Positions 45,445 through 53,694 are shown, numbered from the stretch's first letter. The stretch is 64,000 bases of DNA from Nitrospiraceae bacterium (GCA_009692155.1 SHZW01000001.1:124001-188000); one strand, 5' to 3'. The notes: generated from the letters alone by a model not told the origin. A program made the numbers and translations.

Positions 45445-46716
45445 GTGCATACTTCCCTTAGAATGCCGCCCGTGACACCGCAAGAAGCCAAGACCCATTA
45501 CAATTACCTGATGACCCTCTGCATCCGGAAGGAAGAGGCCTTCGGGCCGCTGGCATTCACTTTCATGAAGGAGCACGACCTGGATAAGCTTGGGCTCGCG
45601 CCGGAGGAGCAGTTCAATCTCTATATGGCGACCTCCGACGCCTTTGCGGCTGAGCCGAAACGCTACACACACAAACTCGAGTGTTTACAGAAAGCCCAGC
45701 AGCTTCTCCCCCGCACCCAGTTTGCCGATCCAGAACTCACCCGCCACCTGTTTCAGGAAGTCCAAAAAACGTCGGCCGAACTGGACATCTACAACGAGGC
45801 GATGCGCCCACCAAAGCTGTCCGCAGCGACGGCAGGGACGGCCGATAAACTCCGCCTCATCGTCGAAACCGATCTCCCGGATTATTTTTTGGACACCGCG
45901 CAGAAACAGGCCTCCGCCTACTACCAGAACAAATACAAGATGACGAAAGAAGCCAAGGCGGCGCAGCACTTCACGAACGCCGCGCGCAAGTTCGAGCCGG
46001 ACAACCAGGCCGTGCAAAAAGAATTTGCCGGCGCTTGTGCGCCCTTCATGAGCGTGCGCACGAGCGGCATCCATCTCATGCTGCCGTTCGATCTGAAGAT
46101 CAGCCGGACTCCGGATGAGCCGCTCGAAGCCGGCCTGCGCATCTGGTACGCGAAGATGGGCTACTCGTTTCCGCTGCGCTACGAGATGGGCAAGCTCTGC
46201 AGCTGGTACGACGATCGGGTGGTGGACATCGCGATGGACGATCCACACTTACTGTTCGTGTCCGTCTCGCCGGTGAAGGAAACGGAACTGGGGACAGTGG
46301 GCCGCGCGCTACCCAACGATGTCCCGATGGAGATCGGCCTGCCTCGGGCCTTTCTGGACGGCACGAACGGGCTGGGGCCATTCATCCAGGTCGTCTGCAA
46401 TGTCAAAATCTGGTTCGACGCGGAGGCGATGTCCGTCCTGATCCAGGGCGCGCCGGATCTCCACGAGTACGGATTGCAGGGCGGCGCCGGTTTGCTGACA
46501 CGCACCTACGCGTCGGAGAAAATTCAGGCCTATGCGCCCTCCTCCGGCAAACCGTGGCAGCAGGGGCTCAGCTTCAACTTCGTCAACATGCACCTGCAAC
46601 TGGCACAGGGAGTGGACACGGCGCTCGTCCCCTTCAATACGCCGATCTTTTCGATCTACCCGGTGCTCACGCGGCAGAGCTTCAAATTCGAAGACGCACG
46701 AACCCTGGAAGGGTAA
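45445..46716 (+). CDS. conserved-looking protein of unknown function
   Basis: A 423-residue soluble protein starting at a GTG. The first 190 residues look helical and TPR-like (LDKLGLAPEEQFNLYMATSD, HKLECLQKAQQLLP). The C-terminal half is beta-rich (SGIHLMLPFDLKISRTPDEP, YSFPLRYEMGKLCSWYDD, FIQVVCNVKIWFDAEAMSVL). No signal peptide is seen. No family is recognised. It stands upstream of the threonine aldolase gene with a repeat between them. Confidence 0.75.
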   Translation: MHTSLRMPPVTPQEAKTHYNYLMTLCIRKEEAFGPLAFTFMKEHDLDKLGLAPEEQFNLYMATSDAFAAEPKRYTHKLECLQKAQQLLPRTQFADPELTRHLFQEVQKTSAELDIYNEAMRPPKLSAATAGTADKLRLIVETDLPDYFLDTAQKQASAYYQNKYKMTKEAKAAQHFTNAARKFEPDNQAVQKEFAGACAPFMSVRTSGIHLMLPFDLKISRTPDEPLEAGLRIWYAKMGYSFPLRYEMGKLCSWYDDRVVDIAMDDPHLLFVSVSPVKETELGTVGRALPNDVPMEIGLPRAFLDGTNGLGPFIQVVCNVKIWFDAEAMSVLIQGAPDLHEYGLQGGAGLLTRTYASEKIQAYAPSSGKPWQQGLSFNFVNMHLQLAQGVDTALVPFNTPIFSIYPVLTRQSFKFEDARTLEG

Positions 46717-46721
46717 AGTAT

Positions 46722-46805
46722 GATTTGGTGATTGGGTGATCTGGCGAAGTATTGATTCTCGGATCAGGACTTCACCAAATCACCAACTCACCAGATCACC
46801 AAATC
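46722..46805. repeat. word-repeat inverted structure, word TTGGTGAT
   Basis: The left arm (46722-46750) reads TTGGTGATTGGGTGATCTGG and the right arm (46769-46805) repeats ACCAAATC, ACCAACTC and ACCAGATC. The arms face each other. It ends 4 bases before the threonine aldolase start codon, so it would place a strong hairpin over the ribosome binding region. Confidence 0.8.
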
Positions 46806-46809
46806 GAAC

Positions 46810-47838
46810 ATGATCGATCTCAGAAGCGACACCGTCACCAAACCCTCCGAGGCCATGCGCCAGGCCATGGCGCGCGCCGAGGTAGGCGACGACGTCTACG
46901 GCGAAGACCCGACGGTCAATCGGCTGCAGGACATGGGCGCGGCCCTGGTCGGCAAGGCTGTCGCGCTGTTTGTCCCATCCGGCACGATGGCAAATCAGCT
47001 CGCGCTCCGTGCGCAAGCCCAGCCGGGCCAGGAAGTGATCGTCGAAAGCCGGTCCCATATGGTGCGCTACGAACAGGGCGCGGGAGGCGCGCTGGCTGGA
47101 GTGCAATTCCATTGGGTGCCCGGCGAGCACGGCATCATGACATCGGAGCAGGTCGAGGCCGCCATCCGGCCCAAAGACCCCCACACGATCCAGACCGCGC
47201 TCATCTGCGTCGAGAACACCCATAACAGTGGCGGCGGCACGATCTACCCCTTGGCAACCATCGAGCGGATCGGCGCCATTGCCAGGCAGCGCGGTCTTCC
47301 CATGCACCTGGATGGAGCGCGGCTCTTCAACGCCGTCGTCGCCACGGGCACCTCCGCCACGGAATATGCGAAACATTTCACGACCGTCTCGTTCTGCCTG
47401 TCGAAAGGCCTCGGCGCGCCGGCCGGCTCGCTGATCGCCACAAACGACCGGGACATGCTGGAAAAGCTTCGCCGGTTCCGCCGCATGTATGGCGGGGGCA
47501 TGCGCCAGGCCGGCGTACTGGCCGCGGCCGGCATCTTCGCGCTGGAGCACAATATCGCCCGGCTCAAAGAAGACCACGACCATGCGAAGCGTCTCGCCCA
47601 CCTCCTGGCACAGATTCCGGCCGTCACGCTCGATCTCAAATCCGTCGAAACGAACATCATCTTCTTCGACGTCAAATCGAGCCGCTCCCCTGCCGACCTC
47701 GTCGCCGCCTTGAAAGCCGAGGGCCTGCTGATCAATGCCGTGGGCGGGAACACCTACCGGGCCGTCACCCACCTCGACGTGTCCGCGGACGACATTGACC
47801 GTGCCGGGCAGATCTTCGCCGGCACGCTGGCGAAATGA
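46810..47838 (+). CDS. ltaE: low-specificity L-threonine aldolase
   Basis: PLP enzyme that cleaves threonine or allo-threonine to glycine and acetaldehyde. It starts MIDLRSDTVTKPSEAMRQAM, the typical N-terminus. VGDDVYGEDPTVNRLQ, HLDGARLFNAVVATG and the PLP lysine in SFCLSKGLGAPAGS follow. Length 342 is normal. Confidence 0.94.
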   Translation: MIDLRSDTVTKPSEAMRQAMARAEVGDDVYGEDPTVNRLQDMGAALVGKAVALFVPSGTMANQLALRAQAQPGQEVIVESRSHMVRYEQGAGGALAGVQFHWVPGEHGIMTSEQVEAAIRPKDPHTIQTALICVENTHNSGGGTIYPLATIERIGAIARQRGLPMHLDGARLFNAVVATGTSATEYAKHFTTVSFCLSKGLGAPAGSLIATNDRDMLEKLRRFRRMYGGGMRQAGVLAAAGIFALEHNIARLKEDHDHAKRLAHLLAQIPAVTLDLKSVETNIIFFDVKSSRSPADLVAALKAEGLLINAVGGNTYRAVTHLDVSADDIDRAGQIFAGTLAK

Positions 47839-47953
47839 AAAACCTAAAATCAAAAGTTCAAAATCCGGCCCGGATCTCTATATTTTGCATTGCAGCCGAG
47901 GTTGACGACCGTGACTTCGGCCTCTACAATGCCGAGTGTCAGTCAATCGAGGC

Positions 47954-48184
47954 ATGACCGTGCTGCAAGCCGTGTCGTTCAAGCAGATCAGCCGGATTCT
48001 GGAGTTGACCGATCAACTGGGACTGAATCGGGAATGGGTCGAAATCCCCCTGACGCCGGAAGCTCCCGGCGTGGTGCGGAAGCTCCCGAACGGCAAGCTG
48101 GAAATCGTTGTGGATGCCGTGCAGCCGTTCGAGCAATGGCTCGCGGCATTGGAACCGCAAATTAAGCAGGTGACCGGCGCATGA
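47954..48184 (+). CDS. small protein preceding the nucleotidyltransferase gene
   Basis: A 76-residue protein from the ATG at 47954 (MTVLQAVSFKQISRILELTD); an in-frame GTG at 47936 is an alternative. It is acidic to neutral and ends with FEQWLAALEPQIKQVTGA. Its stop overlaps the next start by 4 bases, so the two are translationally coupled and may interact. No family is recognised. Confidence 0.65.
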   Translation: MTVLQAVSFKQISRILELTDQLGLNREWVEIPLTPEAPGVVRKLPNGKLEIVVDAVQPFEQWLAALEPQIKQVTGA

Positions 48185-48972
48185 ACCAATCGTCGCCAGA
48201 GACTCAGACACCCCCGACCCGCGAAGAACTCAACGCGGAGCTGCTCCCCGTTCCCGAACCGCCGGAACTGCCGCCGACGCCGGAACCTCCGGGCACCGAT
48301 AAAATCATCGAGCATGCGCTGGGGCACGTGCGCGGCAAGCGCGGGGGCGATCTGCTGGCCGTGCTTCTGGCCGGCTCGGGCGCGCGCCGGGCCCTCACCA
48401 CGCACAGCGATCTTGATTTCATCGTCCTGGTGAAGGGGCACGACGAGGGCCAGGACATGCTCCGCATCGCCGATCGTCTCGTGGACATCCGTTATTGGAG
48501 CGCGCAGGCCGTGGAAGAAGAGCTGTCGCATTCGACGCGGCTGCCGCCGTTGCTGCGGAAAGCCCGCGTGCTGTTCGAGCTTGACGTAGTCGGCACGAGG
48601 CTGATCGACAAGGCGCAGCAGCGGTTCCGCCAGGGACCGCCGCAAGCCGGCATGCACGAAAAAATCAAGCTTAAAGCCGAGTGCCTGCACTGGCTGGGAA
48701 AAGCCGAAGACCTCATGAGCCAGCCGGCGACCGCCGAGTATCTGCTGGCAACTTTTTTCGAGGAACTCCTGCAGGCCTTCTTCAGAGTCCGAGGATTGTG
48801 GCTGACGGCGCCGGTGGACATGATGCGGTTTGCCGCCACACGCGACGGCGCGTTCGGCAACCTGCTGGATCGCTTTCAGGGAGCCCCCACAACCGCCGCG
48901 CGCCTCGACGTCGCCCGGCAACTGGCACAACAGCTGTTCAAGGACATTCCTAATCCGCAACGCGTGGATTGA
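48181..48972 (+). CDS. nucleotidyltransferase-domain protein
   Basis: A 263-residue protein. After a Pro-rich N-terminus, LLAGSGARRALTTHSDLDFI shows the pol-beta nucleotidyltransferase pattern, with Gly-Ser at 65-66 and two metal-binding Asp at 77 and 79. The C-terminal half is helical (YLLATFFEELLQAFFRVRGL), like the HEPN or kanamycin-nucleotidyltransferase C-terminal domain. It could act as a toxin or modifying enzyme with the small protein just upstream, or be a metabolic enzyme; neither can be decided here. Confidence 0.75.
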   Translation: MNQSSPETQTPPTREELNAELLPVPEPPELPPTPEPPGTDKIIEHALGHVRGKRGGDLLAVLLAGSGARRALTTHSDLDFIVLVKGHDEGQDMLRIADRLVDIRYWSAQAVEEELSHSTRLPPLLRKARVLFELDVVGTRLIDKAQQRFRQGPPQAGMHEKIKLKAECLHWLGKAEDLMSQPATAEYLLATFFEELLQAFFRVRGLWLTAPVDMMRFAATRDGAFGNLLDRFQGAPTTAARLDVARQLAQQLFKDIPNPQRVD

Positions 48973-48976
48973 CCGG

Positions 48977-49573
48977 ATGTTGAACAAGACCGCCAGCCTG
49001 GCTCTGCTGCTGGTCATCTGGTTCTTCGCATCAACCGCACCGGCGCAGCAGCCCCCCCATCCCCCCGCAGGCGGCCGCACCTCGCCCGCGAAGGTTGGAG
49101 CCGTCATGGCGCTCCTGGTCACGTTCGAAGACGCCGGCATCCTGCCCCCTGAAAGCAGTCCCGACGCCAACCGGCTGATCAAGGCTCTCATTCAGTTCCA
49201 ATCTGCGTTCATGACGAGCGAGCATCCGGCCATCCGGCAATGGCTCCGCAATGCCTTCACCGAAAAATTCGGCGAGGCCATGCCGTCGACGCTTGAAACC
49301 TTTCGAACCGGAGGATGGACATCGCAGTCGTTGGAAGCCGTCGTGGACTATGCCGCGGCTTCGCCGGTGTGGAACTATCCCGACGTCACGGATGGATTTC
49401 GCGAATTCAACATCGGCCGCCCTGATTTCGACCTGCTGGCGCATATCTTTACCGACGCGCGCGCGGCTTTCTCAGCCAAGGGGCAGAACCTTCATGACGC
49501 CTATGCCGCCCGCCGGAAGACGATGCCGGGCGCGCGAAAAGCACCGCGTGACGAGCTTCCGCGAAGTATGTAG
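48977..49573 (+). CDS. secreted protein of unknown function
   Basis: A 198-residue protein with a signal peptide (MLNKTASLALLLVIWFFAST, cleavage after APA). The mature region is mainly helical (ANRLIKALIQFQSAFMTSEH, AIRQWLRNAFTEKFGEAMPS) and ends in a basic tail. It starts 4 bases after the nucleotidyltransferase stop, suggesting the same transcript. No family is recognised. Confidence 0.72.
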   Translation: MLNKTASLALLLVIWFFASTAPAQQPPHPPAGGRTSPAKVGAVMALLVTFEDAGILPPESSPDANRLIKALIQFQSAFMTSEHPAIRQWLRNAFTEKFGEAMPSTLETFRTGGWTSQSLEAVVDYAAASPVWNYPDVTDGFREFNIGRPDFDLLAHIFTDARAAFSAKGQNLHDAYAARRKTMPGARKAPRDELPRSM

Positions 49574-49645
49574 AATGTCGCATCGATTTGATACTGGACT
49601 CATCACTGATCACTCATAACTCATCACTCGCCCAAGGAGGAAACC

Positions 49646-49882
49646 ATGGCGACCAAAGCCTATATTTTGATCAAGGTCAAGACCGGCAAGACCAAGGACG
49701 CGGTCAAGGCACTGCGAAAAATTCCCGGCGTCGAACGGGCCGACCCCTGCTTCGGACGCCCTGATGTATTCGTATTTGTCGAGGTGGGAGACGAAAAAGC
49801 GCTGTCGGACGTGGTGATCTCGAAAATTCACACGATCGATGGCGTCGAAGAAACCGACACGCACATCGTCGCGGACGCCTGA
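49646..49882 (+). CDS. stand-alone Lrp/AsnC ligand-binding (RAM) domain protein
   Basis: A 78-residue protein consisting only of the RAM domain of Lrp/AsnC regulators (MATKAYILIKVKTGKTKDAV, GRPDVFVFVEVGDEKALSD). No DNA-binding helix-turn-helix is present. AAGGAGG precedes the ATG. Such stand-alone domains bind amino acids and may modulate full-length regulators. Confidence 0.88.
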   Translation: MATKAYILIKVKTGKTKDAVKALRKIPGVERADPCFGRPDVFVFVEVGDEKALSDVVISKIHTIDGVEETDTHIVADA

Positions 49883-49885
49883 AAC

Positions 49886-49976
49886 CAATGCAAAATGTAA
49901 AATGCAAAATTAAAAATTGCGCGGGCCGACGTTCCTCGAATTCCAACTTTGCATTTTGCATTTTAACTTTTCATTG
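49886..49976. repeat. word-repeat inverted structure, word GCAAAAT
   Basis: The left arm (49886-49919) repeats GCAAAATG and AAAATTAAAA; the right arm (49944-49976) repeats TTTGCATT and TTTTAACTT. It lies between two convergent genes, a position suited to a shared terminator. Confidence 0.8.
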
Positions 49977-50957
49977 CGTCAGCCGAACCGGTCCTCCCGA
50001 TTCGGCTGACGCATAGCAGGCATCGGCGATTTCAACGGCCCGCACCCCGTCCATGCCGGCAATCGGCATCGGCGCGCCACGCGTCAGCGCGCCGACAAAT
50101 GCCCGCAGGACTTCCTCGACCGTCGGCACATCTTCCACCGCCTGTTCCGTCATGACATTGCCCGCCGATACCTTGTGTATGCGGTGGTGCACCCAATCCG
50201 CGCTGAGCTGCCCGTCCGCCCCGATCCATTCCGCCCGGTTGACCCGCCCCCCGGTTACTCGCGACACGTCCACGATGCACGGCAGTCCACCTGTCGTACG
50301 CAGGCTCACCAGCGCCCGCAGCTCCGCCGACTTCGGCGACGGACGCTCCACCTCGCAGCGCACTTCCGCCACTTCCTCGCCGGTCAGGAACCGCACGAGA
50401 TCCAGCAGATGAATGCCGATTTCCAGCAGCACGCCACGGCCGCCATAATCCATCGGATCGCGCAGCACCTCGGGCCGGGGCTCCACGCGGTTCGTCAGCA
50501 CGAGGTAGCGCCTTGCCCCCGCTGCCGCGAGTTGCGATTTGAGCGCTTGGACGGCCCGATCGAACCGGAGCGTGTGCGCCGTCATGAGCGGGATGCCGGC
50601 CGCGTCGGCGGCGCGCACCATTGCACGCGCATCGGCGCCCGTGCAGGCCAGGGGCTTTTCAATCAGCAGGGGTTTCCCGGCGCGCACCGCAGCCAGACAG
50701 ATCGGGAGGCAGAGCGACGGCGGTGTCACGACGACGACCGCGTCCACCAGAGGATCGGCAATCAGCGCTTCATAGTCCTGGAAAAACTTCACCCCCTGTT
50801 GAGATGCGACGGCACGCCCCCGCTCGATGTCCCGCCGGCATACCGCCACCAGTCTGGCGTCCGTCGACGCATCGGATAGATGCCGCACGTACCGCATCCC
50901 GTGTCGTCCCAACCCGATGAGTCCGATGCCGAGCGGCGCCATTCCCCCTCCATGCAA
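49971..50957 (-). CDS. Gfo/Idh/MocA-family oxidoreductase
   Basis: A 328-residue NAD(P)-dependent oxidoreductase. The N-terminal Rossmann motif is GIGLIGLGRHGMRYVRHL, and LIEKPLACTGADARAMVRAA carries the conserved EKP. GRGVLLEIGIHLLDLVRFLTG holds the family's histidine region. Substrates of the family are sugars, inositols or bile pigments; none can be assigned here. Confidence 0.9.
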   Translation of the reverse strand: MHGGGMAPLGIGLIGLGRHGMRYVRHLSDASTDARLVAVCRRDIERGRAVASQQGVKFFQDYEALIADPLVDAVVVVTPPSLCLPICLAAVRAGKPLLIEKPLACTGADARAMVRAADAAGIPLMTAHTLRFDRAVQALKSQLAAAGARRYLVLTNRVEPRPEVLRDPMDYGGRGVLLEIGIHLLDLVRFLTGEEVAEVRCEVERPSPKSAELRALVSLRTTGGLPCIVDVSRVTGGRVNRAEWIGADGQLSADWVHHRIHKVSAGNVMTEQAVEDVPTVEEVLRAFVGALTRGAPMPIAGMDGVRAVEIADACYASAESGGPVRLTQ

Positions 50958-51036
50958 GCCCGCGCATTGTAAACATGCCCGCTCCAGGCTTCAATTGACA
51001 ATGTTTTCCCGCGGTCGTTATAGTACGCCTCGCACA

Positions 51037-51138
51037 AGACGTGACCCGTTATGGGTGATGCGTCATGCGAGAACCATCATGACCATCACTCGACCGACAT
51101 CATCTTCTATGACGCTTCACGTTTCACGCTTCACGTCT
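51037..51138. repeat. word-repeat inverted structure, word GTGAAGC/GCTTCAC
   Basis: The left arm (51037-51069) reads AGACGTGACCCGTTATGGGT, then GATGCGTCATGCG. The right arm (to 51138) is GACGCTTCACGTTTCACGCT, then TCACGTCT. The outer AGACGTGA/TCACGTCT pairs perfectly. It ends 5 bases before the next gene start at 51144. The same word appears one-armed at 59682-59715. Confidence 0.75.
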
Positions 51139-51143
51139 GAGTT

Positions 51144-51959
51144 ATGACACAACGCACCGCCCCCTTCACGATTGAACAAGTCGGCACGGGTACCGCCCGG
51201 TTCCCTAGCGCAGGCGCGATCCCGACGGCCACCGACGCCGCCGTGGACCCCTATGTCTTGACACGCATGTCGAAGTTGCCGCATGTTGAGGCTCTGCTAT
51301 TCTGGCCGCAAGCAAAAGGCCTCTACCCCGGGTTGGTCGTCCTGCATGAAGACTGGGGGCTCAACATGCAAATCAAGGAATTGGCCAACCGGCTGGCCTG
51401 CGAGGGCTATGCCGTCATCGTGCCGAATCTCTATACGCGGCAAGGCGGAATGGTCACGGCAAATGCCGAAGCCGCCAGCACGCTGATGGCGCGCGCCAAG
51501 GAAGCCGATCTCCTGCAAGACATCAATCAAAGCTGTGAATATCTCAACACCCGGGACTATGTGAAACGCAATATCCACGGCGTGATCGGCTTCGGCATGG
51601 GCGGCACGCTGGCCATCAAGTTCATGAGCCAGCGCAAACGCCTGCGCACGGCGGTCTCTTTTTACGGCGCGCTCCGCCCGCCCTTCGATTTTCTCAGCAA
51701 TCTCCACTGCCCCCTCCTCTACCATTGGGCCGGAGCCGACGAATCGGTCAACGCGGCCGACATCGAACAGTTCCGTCGCACCGCCCAGGAACAAGGGAAA
51801 CGCGTGACCATTCATAAGTATGACGGCGCCCCCCCTGCCTTCTGCAACGAAACCCACAAGGAGACATACCGGCCCGACGCCGCGCAGACGGCCTGGGATC
51901 GCACCATGGAATTCCTCGAAGAATCCTTCAAAGCGGATTTGCAAACACCGGCAAAATGA
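51144..51959 (+). CDS. dienelactone-hydrolase-fold protein lacking catalytic Cys and His
   Basis: A 271-residue alpha/beta-hydrolase protein of the dienelactone hydrolase family (LVVLHEDWGLNMQIKELANR, VIVPNLYTRQ, FYGALRPPFDFL, HWAGADESVNAADIEQFR). The nucleophile elbow, normally GxCxGG, reads GFGMGG, with Gly151 in place of Cys. The His of the usual GAxHxF is Pro231 in GAPPAF. Only the acid Asp199 remains. It is probably a non-hydrolytic pseudoenzyme, or uses another mechanism. It overlaps the next gene by 4 bases. Confidence 0.83.
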   Translation: MTQRTAPFTIEQVGTGTARFPSAGAIPTATDAAVDPYVLTRMSKLPHVEALLFWPQAKGLYPGLVVLHEDWGLNMQIKELANRLACEGYAVIVPNLYTRQGGMVTANAEAASTLMARAKEADLLQDINQSCEYLNTRDYVKRNIHGVIGFGMGGTLAIKFMSQRKRLRTAVSFYGALRPPFDFLSNLHCPLLYHWAGADESVNAADIEQFRRTAQEQGKRVTIHKYDGAPPAFCNETHKETYRPDAAQTAWDRTMEFLEESFKADLQTPAK

Positions 51960-52798
51960 TCCCGCACGCGCTCGGACTGGCACTTGTCCTCACGCTGGCC
52001 TTTTCTCCGGTGCAGGCTGGTGCCGCCGATGCACCCCCGTTCCTTCCTATCATCGAGCGCCATGCCCAGCCGCTGACCGCCGTGACATCGGATGCCGAGG
52101 CGCTGACGCTGTTCTCGTCGCAACTGGCCCCCGCCTTGAATCTCAGTGCATCGCTGGTGCCGGATCAGCAGCAGACAAGCAGCCAGTTGGTTGCCGAGCT
52201 GGCTGCCTGGCGGCTGGCCGCAGCCGTCAGAAAGGCAGCCGATGCCGACGATCATGCTGCATTGCCGCCGTTGCTCCAGTCCATCGCCGCGCAACGGAAC
52301 TGGCTGCTGGGGAACGACCGATTTCCCGCGCTCAATCGCATGCTGACATTCAACGAGACCCTGCAGGCCGGGGACCCGGCGCGCATGGCGCATCTCGCAG
52401 GTCTCGCATTCCGCGCGGAAACTGAAGCGGAACGGAACGCCCGGTTGTCATGGGATAGGCTGCAATCGTGGAACGAACAGCTCAAGACACAGAAGGCAGC
52501 GGCGCGCCTGTGCGGGACATGGCAGTGGACGATCCACAATCACAAAAATCACCAGGAACACAAAGCCACCATCGTGCTCCTGCCGCCTGGGACGCCGGCT
52601 CCACCCGACATGCCGCAGCCTGCCAAAATGGTCGTGCTTGGAGACGCCGTGTATTTACGATGGGATTTTCAGAGAGGCTATCAGGAAGACAGCCTGCTGT
52701 TCGTGAAGGAAGGCCGGCACCTGGAAGGGACGTTCATGGCCACGACAGGTGACTGGGGCGCGATCACCGGCAAGCGCATCGCGGGCTGCGAAAAATAA
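51956..52798 (+). CDS. secreted protein of unknown function
   Basis: A 280-residue protein with a signal peptide (IPHALGLALVLTLAFSPVQA, cleaved near GAADAP). The middle is helical. The C-terminal 90 residues form a beta-rich domain (LCGTWQWTIHNHKNHQEHKA, LEGTFMATTGDWGAITGKRI) with two cysteines that could form a disulfide. It is translationally coupled to the dienelactone-hydrolase-like gene. No family is recognised. Confidence 0.75.
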   Translation: MIPHALGLALVLTLAFSPVQAGAADAPPFLPIIERHAQPLTAVTSDAEALTLFSSQLAPALNLSASLVPDQQQTSSQLVAELAAWRLAAAVRKAADADDHAALPPLLQSIAAQRNWLLGNDRFPALNRMLTFNETLQAGDPARMAHLAGLAFRAETEAERNARLSWDRLQSWNEQLKTQKAAARLCGTWQWTIHNHKNHQEHKATIVLLPPGTPAPPDMPQPAKMVVLGDAVYLRWDFQRGYQEDSLLFVKEGRHLEGTFMATTGDWGAITGKRIAGCEK

Positions 52799-52804
52799 CA
52801 ACGG

Positions 52805-53182
52805 CTACTGCTGTTTCCAGAACTGCCAGCCAAGCACTCCCCAGCCCGCGAGAAACAAAGCTCCGCCCAACGGCGTAATGGCCCCGAGCCACCGCACACC
52901 GGACAGAGCCAGCACATACAGACTGCCTGAGAACAATAATATTCCGGCGAGGAACAGCCAGCCGGCAATGTGGAAGGATGCCTGCGGGTATTGGTACGCT
53001 GCCCATCCCACTGCGAGCAGCGCCAAGGCATGATACATCTGATACCGAACGCCGGTTTCGAAGACCGCCAGCATATCCGGCGTGAGAATGGCTTTGAGCG
53101 AATGGGCGCCGAAGGCCCCACCAGCCACGGCAAGGAAGGCGAATCCCGCACCCAGCACGGAAAAGAGTTGCGGCCTGATCAC
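52805..53182 (-). CDS. DUF423 small membrane protein
   Basis: A 125-residue protein starting at a GTG at 53182 (IRPQLFSVLGAGFAFLAVAG). It has four membrane helices and the family-typical GAFGAHSLK and YQMYHALALLAVGW. The frame stays open upstream to 53362, but that part belongs to the small gene at 53188-53344, five bases away. Function is unknown. Confidence 0.88.
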   Translation of the reverse strand: MIRPQLFSVLGAGFAFLAVAGGAFGAHSLKAILTPDMLAVFETGVRYQMYHALALLAVGWAAYQYPQASFHIAGWLFLAGILLFSGSLYVLALSGVRWLGAITPLGGALFLAGWGVLGWQFWKQQ

Positions 53183-53187
53183 ACCCG

Positions 53188-53344
53188 TTACATGCCTTCT
53201 TGACGAAGCTCTTTCATCACGAGGGCCTCCGCCTCGAGTGCGTCCCCGGATCTCATCCGGGAGCTCAAACGACTTCTGTTTGGGCCTGACGCTGGATCTG
53301 GACGAAGGGTTAGCGGCACGAGGCGATTTGGTTGGTTTTTTCAT
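53188..53344 (-). pseudogene. small basic protein gene with a single-base frameshift
   Basis: The ATG at 53344 follows GGAGG. The first 38 codons read KKPTKSPRAANPSS then FELPDEIR. Removing one G from the GGGG at 53244-53247 continues as DALEAEALVMKELRQEGM and stops at 53188-53190, giving 51 residues with a basic disordered N-terminus and an amphipathic helix. Without the correction the frame runs on into the DUF423 gene. The leader carries the element found also before the gene at 55688. Confidence 0.6.
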
Positions 53345-53350
53345 GGCAGC

Positions 53351-53419
53351 CCTCCATACCACACTTCGTGTGAGCCGCTCGCTCAGTATTGTCTTATCGA
53401 AATTGATGCGAGCGGAGAG
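53351..53419 (-). promoter_or_regulatory. structured 5' leader element, copy 1
   Basis: On the minus strand the order is CCGCTCGC, a variable loop of about 26 bases, GCGAGCGG (8-bp stem), then the hairpin CACAC-GAA-GTGTG, then GGTATGGAGG and the ATG at 53344. The same order with a different loop occurs at 56119-56188. It is either a shared regulatory RNA element or a dispersed repeat that supplies a ribosome binding site. Confidence 0.65.
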
Positions 53420-53516
53420 ACCCCTTTAGTGTATTCCTCTATGATCTGCTGTCGACTAAAATAGTCGGCCTGTCAGCCGAAGCTCGCCGAAGCGTTTCGC
53501 GGAGGCGGGCGAAGGC

Positions 53517-53605
53517 TGGTGCCGGAGCCCGGGATCGAACCGGGAGCCTCCTTGCGGAGGGAGGGATTTTAAGTCCCTTGCGTCTGCCAGTTCCGCCACT
53601 CCGGC
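53517..53605 (-). tRNA. tRNA-Leu (anticodon UAA)
   Basis: The minus strand folds as a class II tRNA. The acceptor is GCCGGAG with CTCCGGC, the D arm reads GGCGGAACTGGCAGACG, and the anticodon stem AGGGA/TCCCT encloses CTTAAAA with anticodon TAA. A long variable arm and GTTCGATCC follow. The 3' CCA is encoded at 53517-53519. Confidence 0.96.
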
Positions 53606-53623
53606 TCGACGATATCGCTGGTG

Positions 53624-53652
53624 ACTGTACACCCGCTCCCAAAGACGGTCAA
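53624..53652 (-). promoter_or_regulatory. promoter of tRNA-Leu(UAA)
   Basis: On the minus strand TTGACC (53647-53652) and TACAGT (53624-53629) are separated by 17 bases. The tRNA begins 19 bases downstream of the -10 box. Confidence 0.65.
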
Positions 53653-53662
53653 TAAGAACGCA

Positions 53663-53694
53663 AACGGCCTGCGTTCCTAAGAGCGCAGGCCGTT
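53663..53694 (-). terminator. hairpin terminator after the YtxH-like gene
   Basis: A perfect 11-bp stem, AACGGCCTGCG with CGCAGGCCGTT, around a 10-base loop lies about 27 bases past the stop at 53721. It is followed on the minus strand by TTTGCGTTCTTATT. It separates this gene from the tRNA promoter. Confidence 0.7.

Noticed and set aside
53183-53362. An N-terminal extension of about 60 basic residues on the DUF423 protein.
   Set aside because: DUF423 proteins are about 125 residues; the extension belongs to a separate frameshifted small gene with its own ribosome binding site.
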